From Bacillota bacterium (GTDB lineage: Bacteria; Bacillota; Clostridia; Lachnospirales; Lachnospiraceae): 9,377 nucleotides of DNA. The notes under the pieces are model-generated. The model did no database searches. It was not told the origin of the DNA and worked only from the letters and a program-made list of their open reading frames with translations. Positions 1-5,971 of the stretch are shown here, piece by piece. A program made the position numbers and the translations under genes. The stretch spans positions 7,565-16,941 of the forward strand of contig WFLY01000236.1 of assembly GCA_009177215.1 (NCBI GenBank), written 5' to 3'. How positions within the stretch are numbered: position 1 is the stretch's first letter; each line of letters begins with the position of its first letter.

Positions 1-518
1 AGGCTTGGGATTATTTGATGCTGTTAGGCTATGGGGCGGGAGATGTGATTATTACAGGGGATTCTGCAGGAGGAAATCTGGCGCTTGCCCTTATGCTGAA
101 ATTAAAGGAGGAGCATAGATTTTTGCCGGGAGGATTGGTGCTGATGTCTCCATGGACGGACTTGACTTCAGCGGGGGAATCCTTTCAAGAAAAGGCAGAG
201 CTCGACCCTGTTTTAGACGAGCCTTATATCAATCGCATGATTTTAGCGTATGCAAAGGAGCGAGATTTGAAGAATCCTTTTATTTCACCGCTTTTCGGGA
301 ATTTTACGGGCTTTCCGCCTGTGTACATACAGGTAGGGGAAAATGAAATTTTACTGGATGATTCCGTAAGGCTTTACAAGGTGATGGAGCAGGCGGGAGT
401 TTCGGTGAAATTGGACAGCTTCCCGGGAATGTGGCATGTGTTTCAGATGTCTCCCTTTAAGACGGCATATGGGGCGATGGATAAAATAGCAGCTTTTATT
501 TATCGAAATGGCGAATAA
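1..518 (+). CDS. Alpha/beta hydrolase, HSL/esterase-type, 3' fragment
   Basis: This is the C-terminal part of an alpha/beta-hydrolase of the hormone-sensitive-lipase (bacterial type IV esterase) family. The reading frame is open from base 3 at the window edge, so the true start and the usual N-terminal HGGG oxyanion motif lie upstream. Visible are the nucleophile elbow GDSAGG, a following helix, the conserved SPWTDLT segment, and the C-terminal PGMWHVFQ segment carrying the catalytic histidine. These enzymes hydrolyse short-chain carboxylic esters; the substrate cannot be predicted. The segment that usually supplies the catalytic acid reads GENEILLDDS. An Asn stands where many relatives have Asp, so the acid may be a neighbouring Glu or Asp. 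The gene ends at a TAA (516-518). About 109 bases with a possible promoter separate it from the next gene, so it is probably not part of the polysaccharide operon. Confidence 0.88.
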   Translation, partial: AWDYLMLLGYGAGDVIITGDSAGGNLALALMLKLKEEHRFLPGGLVLMSPWTDLTSAGESFQEKAELDPVLDEPYINRMILAYAKERDLKNPFISPLFGNFTGFPPVYIQVGENEILLDDSVRLYKVMEQAGVSVKLDSFPGMWHVFQMSPFKTAYGAMDKIAAFIYRNGE

Positions 519-565
519 GAATAAAAATATAAAGAAACAGAGCAATATGGAATAAGCAGATAAGC

Positions 566-594
566 TTGTAATATTTGCAAAAATATCATATTAT
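566..594 (+). promoter_or_regulatory. Putative sigma-A promoter upstream of the PqqD-like gene
   Basis: TTGTAA (566-571) and TATTAT (589-594) are 17 bases apart, the preferred spacing for a housekeeping promoter. A TATAAT at 594-599 overlaps the -10 but is too far (22 bases) from the same -35. The site lies in the AT-rich 109-base gap after the hydrolase gene, and transcription would begin near base 601, shortly before the start codon at 628. The spacer holds the inverted repeat ATATTT-GCAA-AAATAT (571-586), and ATAATTAATTAT (595-606) is a perfect palindrome. Either could be an operator or just a product of AT richness. No convincing terminator for the hydrolase gene is seen in the gap. AT-rich DNA gives many chance matches, so this is only plausible. 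Confidence 0.4.
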
Positions 595-627
595 ATAATT
601 AATTATGGTTTATAAGGTAAAAAATAT

Positions 628-906
628 ATGAAGTTTGGAAAAAGAAGGGAAGATGGTTCCCGTTATCAATTACGTTATGCGGCGGGGCTTTATTGGTTGT
701 TGGACATGGAACAGGAAGGGATTCCCTGTAAAAAGCCTCTTGCCATAAATAATATGGGTGCTGATATCTGGCGGCTGATTGAGAAGGGGGAGAAGCCGGA
801 GGACATAGCAGGGAAACTCAGTAAGGAATATCAGATTGATCGTGAAGTTATTCGGGATGATATATCTTGCTTTCTTAAGCAATTGGAAGAATATGGCATA
901 ATGTGA
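628..906 (+). CDS. PqqD-like small protein
   Basis: A 92-residue protein with the PqqD-family pattern: a GLYWLLD strand near residues 20-26, PLAINNMGADIWRLIEKG at 38-54 (the conserved N-x-x-G-x-x-I-W helix), then a winged-helix-like tail with IAGKLSKEY and a final FLKQLEEYGI. The length matches the family. PqqD proteins bind leader peptides of ribosomally made, modified peptides and present them to radical SAM enzymes. PqqD-like proteins also occur alone near other loci with no known role. No radical SAM or peptide-processing gene is seen here, so the peptide-chaperone role is not supported by context. The start is ATG at 628 with a weak upstream AAGG (614-617). It is the first gene after the putative promoter and may be cotranscribed with the Pel-like genes beginning at 1026. 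Family call fairly sure; role unknown. Confidence 0.8.
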   Translation: MKFGKRREDGSRYQLRYAAGLYWLLDMEQEGIPCKKPLAINNMGADIWRLIEKGEKPEDIAGKLSKEYQIDREVIRDDISCFLKQLEEYGIM

Positions 907-1013
907 AAGGGTTGCGCTTTGCGGCGCTTCAAGATTCATGTTCCGCTGCTTGCGACGGGTTATTGACTTCGAGTGTGCGGCGGCACAAAGAGTTAGCGTA
1001 TATTTTACAATAA
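903..1013 (+). CDS. Possible 36-residue micro-ORF overlapping the PqqD-like stop
   Basis: A GTG at 903-905 overlaps the TGA stop of the PqqD-like gene (904-906) in a GTGA arrangement typical of translational coupling. The frame then stays open for 36 codons to TAA at 1011-1013, just before the ribosome binding site of the next gene. It begins MKGLRFAALQDSCSAACD and ends in a basic stretch with SVRRHKELAY. It has two cysteines in a CxxxC arrangement and no recognisable family. It would fill an otherwise unexplained gap, and a short ORF next to a PqqD-like gene could be a precursor peptide. Against this, an open frame of this length is easily due to chance, no independent Shine-Dalgarno is evident, no modifying enzyme is seen, and the same DNA can form hairpins. 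Treat as a candidate only. Confidence 0.25.
   Translation: MKGLRFAALQDSCSAACDGLLTSSVRRHKELAYILQ
911..987 (+). other. GC-richer gap with potential stem-loops ahead of the PelD-like gene
   Basis: The gap between the PqqD-like and PelD-like genes is visibly richer in G and C than the surrounding intergenic DNA. GTTGC (911-915) can pair with GCGAC (952-956), with one G-U pair, and GCGG (921-924) with CCGC (943-946), giving a stem with a symmetric internal loop. A second hairpin has the stem TGTGC (974-978) / GCACA (983-987) with a GGCG loop. Neither is followed by a T-run, so they do not look like an intrinsic terminator. No consensus of a c-di-GMP-I or c-di-GMP-II riboswitch is recognised. TTGACT at 963-968 has no -10 at a proper distance. 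It may be a structured leader, a dispersed repeat, or part of the overlapping micro-ORF. Confidence 0.3.
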
Positions 1014-1025
1014 GGGAGAAACGTT

Positions 1026-3206
1026 ATGAATGTTCTGCTGATAGGCGGTGCCGGCAGCATGATTAATAATCTGATTATCAAATTAAGCAAGGAAAAGCAT
1101 AGGGTATACTTATTAACAGGGGACAAATTCGGCAATTTGCCGTATCAACAGGTGTTTGAGAAGTACTGTTTTACATATACCAGCAGCTGCCTGTATGAGA
1201 TATTTGAAAGCATCAGTCCTGATTTGGTTATTTTTATGGGAGCCTATGACACAAATTTTAACTGGAAGGATGAGGAAGAAGAGGCTGTAAAGTATTCCTC
1301 CGGTCTAATGAATATTCTTATGGGCTATGCGAGGAAAGGGCGGGGGAGATTTATCTATCTGTCATCTCAAGAGGTGTATGGCGGCAGCTATGGAGAGGAT
1401 ATTTCCGAGGATATGCCTGCCTCTCCGGAAGGCTTTCGTGCAATGGTTCTTGCTCAGGCGGAAGAAATGTGCGAGAGTTATCGTAAAAGCATGGGATTAG
1501 ATATTGTTACGCTACGGCTGGACCATCTGTACGGAATTCCCGAATCTATGAGGGATGTGAAGGATGTCTGCAACAGGATGTGTCTGGAGGCGCTTGACCG
1601 GGAGTCTGTTACCGTACAAGAAGAGAACAGGCTGTCAATGCTTTTTGAGAGGGATGCTGTGGAGTACATTTATCGTGTGGGCGTGTGTGCGGAGCACAAA
1701 AGCTCTGTTTACAACATATCCTCCTGCAGTGAAGTCTCCGAACGCCAGATAGCGGAAATCATACAGTCGCATTTAAAAACCCCTGTAGATATCATTGTAA
1801 AGGATGTTGAGGTAAATAGAAGAATCCTTTCCAACCGTTTATATGAGAGTGAATTTGGCTGCCCCTTTTTTTGTGAACTTTCCGGGATTATCAAGAAAAT
1901 TCTGGACAAGATGAAGAAGGACAGGCATATATTTTTACATGGAGAGGAAAAGAAGCAGTCCTTGTATCAGCGGGTACTCAAGAAAACAGGCTGGCTTATG
2001 AAAGCGCTGGTTCCCTTTGTGGAAAATATAGTAGCGTTTATTCCCTTTTTTATGTTAAACAATCGTGCGGTGGGAAGCGAATATTTTGCAAATCTGGATT
2101 TTTATCTGTTATATGTGCTTTTGTTTGCCATTGTATACGGGCAGCAGCAGGCGACCTTTTCTGCAGTCCTTGCGGTGGCGGGATATTGTTTTAGACAGAT
2201 GTACGATAGATCCGGCTTTGAGCTGATGTTGGATTCCAACACTTATGTGTGGATAGCGCAATTGTTCATTTTAGGTTTGGTTGTGGGCTACATGAGGGAT
2301 AATATTTCCAAGCTGAAGCGGGAGAGTGAGGACGAAAAGGATTTTCTTTCGGGGCAGCTTAATGATATTCACGATATTAACAGCAGTAACGTACGTGTGA
2401 AGGACGCTTTGGAAACTCAGATTATCAATCAGAACGACAGCGTTGGAAAAATATATAATATTACCTCGGCGCTGGATCATTACAGCTCGGAGGAGGTGCT
2501 GTTCTATGCGGCTGAGGTGCTTGGCAGACTGATAAAGAGCAAGGATGTGGCAATTTATGTAATTTCCAATGCAAGCTATGCCAGACTGTTTTCTGCTACA
2601 TCCAAAAAAGCGAGAATACTGGGAAATTCTATCCGCTACACTGAGATGGGGGAAATGTATGAGGATTTGCTGGAACGAAAGGTATTTATCAACAGAAAGC
2701 TGGATGATAAATATCCGTTAATGGCAAATGCCATATATGACGATCAGGATTCTATGCAGATGATGGTGATGATATGGAGTATCCCTTGGGAGAGCATGAC
2801 TTTGGGGCAGGCAAATCAGCTGGTAATCATCAGTGCCTTGATACAGAATGCTGTTATCAGGGCAAACAGATATCTTGCTGCGTTGGAGGAAAAGCGATAT
2901 GTAGAAGGAACACAGACTATGGAAACGGAAGCATTCACTGCGCTGGCAAAGGCTTATTTAAAGGCACAGAAGAGTGGATTGACGGAATGTATGCTTTTAA
3001 GGATACATGCTGATTCTACAGACTATAGGGAAGCAAGTACGGCAATCATGAAAAAATTGCGTCAGACGGACTATATCGGAACCTTGAAGGACGGTGGGCT
3101 GTATGTCCTGCTTTCCAACTCTAACAGCAATGATGTGCAGTTTGTGGTAAAGCGTCTGAAAGAATTAGGATATGAGAGTGACATTGTGGAGGGTGATGTG
3201 GAATGA
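1026..3206 (+). CDS. pelD: SDR-PelD fusion: NAD-epimerase-like domain + 4 TM + GAF + degenerate GGDEF (c-di-GMP receptor)
   Basis: A 726-residue membrane protein. Residues 1-290 resemble an extended short-chain dehydrogenase/reductase (epimerase) fold: MNVLLIGGAG at the N-terminus, SSQEVYG at 113-119, and RLDHLYGIPE at 164-173. Four hydrophobic segments follow at about 327-347, 358-371, 375-389 and 405-422. Then come a charged helical linker (423-470), a GAF-like domain (about 475-615) and a degenerate GGDEF domain (about 630-726). The part after the SDR, about 425 residues, has the layout and length of PelD, the cyclic di-GMP receptor that switches on Pel polysaccharide synthesis. RQTD (679-682) fits the RxxD inhibitory-site motif, and the catalytic GGDEF is replaced by KDGGL, so it should bind but not make c-di-GMP. 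The SDR has lost key residues: Ile13 stands at the third Gly of GxxGxxG, and Phe137/Val141 replace YxxxK. The start is supported by AAGGGAG (1012-1018) seven bases upstream. The gene overlaps the next by ATGA. High confidence in domain layout; the symbol is by homology and context. Confidence 0.85.
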   Translation: MNVLLIGGAGSMINNLIIKLSKEKHRVYLLTGDKFGNLPYQQVFEKYCFTYTSSCLYEIFESISPDLVIFMGAYDTNFNWKDEEEEAVKYSSGLMNILMGYARKGRGRFIYLSSQEVYGGSYGEDISEDMPASPEGFRAMVLAQAEEMCESYRKSMGLDIVTLRLDHLYGIPESMRDVKDVCNRMCLEALDRESVTVQEENRLSMLFERDAVEYIYRVGVCAEHKSSVYNISSCSEVSERQIAEIIQSHLKTPVDIIVKDVEVNRRILSNRLYESEFGCPFFCELSGIIKKILDKMKKDRHIFLHGEEKKQSLYQRVLKKTGWLMKALVPFVENIVAFIPFFMLNNRAVGSEYFANLDFYLLYVLLFAIVYGQQQATFSAVLAVAGYCFRQMYDRSGFELMLDSNTYVWIAQLFILGLVVGYMRDNISKLKRESEDEKDFLSGQLNDIHDINSSNVRVKDALETQIINQNDSVGKIYNITSALDHYSSEEVLFYAAEVLGRLIKSKDVAIYVISNASYARLFSATSKKARILGNSIRYTEMGEMYEDLLERKVFINRKLDDKYPLMANAIYDDQDSMQMMVMIWSIPWESMTLGQANQLVIISALIQNAVIRANRYLAALEEKRYVEGTQTMETEAFTALAKAYLKAQKSGLTECMLLRIHADSTDYREASTAIMKKLRQTDYIGTLKDGGLYVLLSNSNSNDVQFVVKRLKELGYESDIVEGDVE

Positions 3207-4102
3207 CAGGACAAATGACAGTGTTTATTTGTCTGCTGGTAATTAATACCTTGGCAAGTCTCATTTATTTACTGTGGAATGTACCGCGGAAAAACAAGGG
3301 CTGTGTATTCAGGGCAGTTGTGATGCTTATCTGCCCTGTGGTGGGAATTTGCTTTTTCCTGTTTTCCTATCTCTGGTATCGGCTTTTCTTTTCAGCGCCG
3401 GTGGATTTGGAGGATGTGGTTTTCAGCAAGGAGCGTGTAAAGGCGGTCACACATGCGGAGGAAGAACGGGAGCGCAACATGGTGCCTTTGGAGGAAGCCA
3501 TTGAGGTAACGGGCGAGAAAGATTTGCGGATTTTGATGATGAATGTGGTTCGGGGAGACATTCAGAAGTTTCTTGCATCCATCGCTTTGGCGTTAAACAG
3601 TGAGGATACGGAAACTGCGCATTATGCTGCGTCCGTGCTGCAGGACGCACTGAATGATTTTCGTATCAGTGTGGAAAAGCAAAGGCAGCTGGTGGAAAAA
3701 GGCGGGCCTAACATGCATATTTATGCGGAGCAGCTGATTGATTATATGAATCAGGTGTTAGAACAAAAGGTTTTTACGGATATGGAGCAAAAAAATTATG
3801 TGGGCATAATGGATGAAATATGCGATATTTATTATGAGAAATATCCGGGGAAAATGCTCAGCAGCCAGTTTGAGGCAATCAGTATGCGCCTTTTGGAAAT
3901 CAGGGATTTTATAAATTGTAAAAAGTGGTGTGACAGGGCGGGATATCATTACCCTAACACACTTTCCACATATACCTGCCAGTTGAAATTATATTTTACC
4001 AACGGACAGAAAAAGCAGTTTTTTGAAGTGATAGAAGAACTGAAGAAGTCAGCGGTGGTGGTTGACAGTGAGACCTTGGAGCTGATTCGTGTTTTTCGTT
4101 AG
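3203..4102 (+). CDS. pelE: PelE-like membrane protein with helical-repeat cytoplasmic region
   Basis: A 299-residue protein with two N-terminal membrane segments (about 5-27 and 34-62), joined by a short basic loop, followed by a roughly 235-residue soluble and mostly helical region. That region has paired helices resembling TPR-like repeats (for example about 110-175 and 200-299). PelE of Pel systems has the same plan, two membrane helices plus a TPR domain, and is thought to scaffold PelD, PelF and PelG. The sequence alone is weakly conserved, so the call rests on topology and on position directly after the PelD-like gene. It starts at an ATG that overlaps the upstream TGA (ATGA), indicating translational coupling and probably matched amounts of the two proteins. 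It ends 15 bases before the next start. A generic TPR membrane protein is the alternative. Confidence 0.68.
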   Translation: MTGQMTVFICLLVINTLASLIYLLWNVPRKNKGCVFRAVVMLICPVVGICFFLFSYLWYRLFFSAPVDLEDVVFSKERVKAVTHAEEERERNMVPLEEAIEVTGEKDLRILMMNVVRGDIQKFLASIALALNSEDTETAHYAASVLQDALNDFRISVEKQRQLVEKGGPNMHIYAEQLIDYMNQVLEQKVFTDMEQKNYVGIMDEICDIYYEKYPGKMLSSQFEAISMRLLEIRDFINCKKWCDRAGYHYPNTLSTYTCQLKLYFTNGQKKQFFEVIEELKKSAVVVDSETLELIRVFR

Positions 4103-4117
4103 AGAGTAGGAGTAGTA

Positions 4118-5947
4118 ATGGTATCCCGTAGAAATTTTTTTAGCATGGTAATAATGATGGCGATGCTGCTGTTTATGTTTCAGTTTTCCCAAGTAATCAA
4201 GGAAAACGGAAATAATTATGATTATAATGAGTTTGCGGCTGACGAGCCTATATCGGGTAAAAGCAGGTGGAGCAGCGACATAGATTCAATGGAGGTGTTT
4301 GGAGAGCGTGCCTGTGTGCTGTTTTTGGGAAATGAGGAAAGTGAGCTGGGGGATATGGTTTCCTCATGGTGTATGTACTCCAAGCGGCGGCTGAAAGTCT
4401 TGCAGGATATTGATAAATATGATTTTGACGAGGATACACAATGGGAATTTATATTGATAGACTCTGACGGCGTTAATTTTGAGAAAGAAGCGGACAAAAT
4501 CCTTAACCTTGCCGCCAAGGGGATACCTCTCATATTCTGCAATTTGCCCGAGGCTTCTGTAATTAGGGAAAACAGACGGCTGGCAAGGTTGTTTGGTATT
4601 TCCGAGGTACGTGAGGATAGCGTGGAGGTCCAAGGCTTACATTTGTTCTCCGGTTTCCTGTTGGGAGGGGAGGCGGTTTATCAGGTTCAGCTTCCGGAGG
4701 AAGAGGAGCTTCAGGATTTTGACCTTTTGATTCCCTGGTATGTGACGGGAAAGGGAACAAAAACATATATGGTGGGAATTATGGACGAGGAGCAGGTTAA
4801 GCGGGAGGAATTTCCGGCATTAATCTGGCGGAATGCCTATGAGGATACTTTTGTTTTTGCGGTGAACGGCGATTATATGTCGGGTCTTACAGGGATGGGA
4901 CTTCTGGATGCAATGCTTTATGAATTAAATTCCTATGTGATTTATCCTGTGGTAAATGCACAAAACGCCGTAGTTGTGGATTTCCCTTATCTTGCTCCGG
5001 AAAATGCCGCAAGGATGGAGGCGCTGTACAGCCGGAATCCACAGGCGGCGCTCCGAGATGTGTTTTGGTCGGGATTAGTCTCTCTGTCGGTCAACAATAG
5101 ACTAAAGCTGACCTGCTGTATCAGTACGAAATATAATTATACTGACGCTGCGGCTCCTTTGGGGGAAGAGCTGCCCTTCTACCTGCAGCAGATGAAAGAA
5201 ATCAATGCAGAGGCGGGAAGGTCTCTCAATTATGGAGAGGGTATTACTCTGCAAGAAAAGGCAAAAGCGGACGGTGATTTTTTTGATTCCACAAACAGCG
5301 CTTATAAATACAGTGTGGTATATTGTGCAAGAATGCCGGAGAATTTGGACGAGCTGCTGAGCCGTGAAAACGGGCTGGGGGATGTGCGTACGCTGATGTG
5401 TGCGGACAGAGGGGAACAGCCGCTTCTTTCATACATTGAGGATTCCGTTACTCTTCAGGGAGTAACCAATGTGGCGGGAGAATACACATACTCCATGGAT
5501 TTTCAACTGAGAAGTCTTGCCACAGCTTTGGGATATTCCAATCTGTTGATTGATATGCATAACCTGAGATGGCCAGTCTCGGTGGAGGACAGGTGGGAAC
5601 GTTATTCGGATGAAGTGTTCAGCAATATCAGCACATATTGGACTCGATTTGACACCTTTGAATACACTACCTTGTCCGAGAGTGATAAGAGAGTGCGTAC
5701 CCTGTTGAATCTTGATTACAGGGAGAACGGCGGTAATGACAGGATTTCTTTGAATATATCCAACGGGAATGATGATACCTGGTTTGTCCTCAGGCTGCAT
5801 GGCAAGATGATTACCCGGATAGAGAACGGAGAATATGAACAGTTGGAAGCCGGCGCATATCTGATTCATGCGTTGTCGAATCAGGTGGAAATATACTTGG
5901 ATAAGGCACAAGAGGTGCTGGAGTATTCTGGAGCTTTTGCATCATAA
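4118..5947 (+). CDS. DUF2194-type anchored extracellular protein, PelA-position
   Basis: A 609-residue protein with a basic N-terminus and one hydrophobic segment (about 7-25), so it is anchored or secreted with the bulk outside. Residues about 64-230 look like an alpha/beta Rossmann-type domain (ACVLFLGNEESELGD, then FILIDSDG). Residues about 235-490 carry a deacetylase-like core (FVFAVNGDYMSG at 246-257, VVDFPYLAPENAARM at 286-300, LLIDMHNLRWP at 476-486). The C-terminal 75 or so residues are rich in predicted beta strands (SLNISNGNDDTWFVLRLHGK) and may bind carbohydrate. The layout matches DUF2194 proteins, which sit between PelE and PelF in clostridial Pel-like loci where the PelA deacetylase would be. 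There are only four histidines (175, 481, 561, 584) and no HxxxH zinc motif of CE4 enzymes, so activity is doubtful. The start has GTAGGAGT a few bases upstream. It probably modifies or holds the polymer at the cell surface. Confidence 0.75.
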   Translation: MVSRRNFFSMVIMMAMLLFMFQFSQVIKENGNNYDYNEFAADEPISGKSRWSSDIDSMEVFGERACVLFLGNEESELGDMVSSWCMYSKRRLKVLQDIDKYDFDEDTQWEFILIDSDGVNFEKEADKILNLAAKGIPLIFCNLPEASVIRENRRLARLFGISEVREDSVEVQGLHLFSGFLLGGEAVYQVQLPEEEELQDFDLLIPWYVTGKGTKTYMVGIMDEEQVKREEFPALIWRNAYEDTFVFAVNGDYMSGLTGMGLLDAMLYELNSYVIYPVVNAQNAVVVDFPYLAPENAARMEALYSRNPQAALRDVFWSGLVSLSVNNRLKLTCCISTKYNYTDAAAPLGEELPFYLQQMKEINAEAGRSLNYGEGITLQEKAKADGDFFDSTNSAYKYSVVYCARMPENLDELLSRENGLGDVRTLMCADRGEQPLLSYIEDSVTLQGVTNVAGEYTYSMDFQLRSLATALGYSNLLIDMHNLRWPVSVEDRWERYSDEVFSNISTYWTRFDTFEYTTLSESDKRVRTLLNLDYRENGGNDRISLNISNGNDDTWFVLRLHGKMITRIENGEYEQLEAGAYLIHALSNQVEIYLDKAQEVLEYSGAFAS

Positions 5948-5960
5948 GCAGTTACGGAAA

Positions 5961-5966
5961 GAGGAG
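5961..5966 (+). promoter_or_regulatory. Ribosome binding site fixing the PelF start
   Basis: GAGGAG lies five bases before ATG 5972-5974. An in-frame GTG at 5966 overlaps this Shine-Dalgarno and could not use it, so the ATG, giving a protein beginning MKICIVAEGCYPY, is the likely start. That matches the usual N-terminus of PelF proteins. Confidence 0.75.
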
Positions 5967-5971
5967 TGTCT

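Noticed and set aside
963..1011. Second promoter (TTGACT with TATATT or TACAAT) before the PelD-like gene
   Set aside because: The spacing from TTGACT to TATATT is 30 bases and to TACAAT is 37, too long for sigma-A; no -35 fits either -10.
907..1025. c-di-GMP riboswitch in the leader of the PelD-like gene
   Set aside because: Attractive given the c-di-GMP link, but the conserved core and tetraloop/receptor elements of the known classes are not found.
929..1135. - strand 68-codon frame across the gap before the PelD-like gene
   Set aside because: It overlaps the start of a strong gene on the other strand and shows no ribosome binding site or domain.
5429..5911. 160-codon open frame on the - strand inside the DUF2194 gene
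   Set aside because: It lies wholly opposite a long, well-supported gene, has no recognisable domain, and its composition is typical of an antisense shadow.
5966..5971. GTG start for PelF at 5966
   Set aside because: It overlaps the GAGGAG Shine-Dalgarno that serves the ATG at 5972, and PelF proteins usually begin at the equivalent of that ATG.
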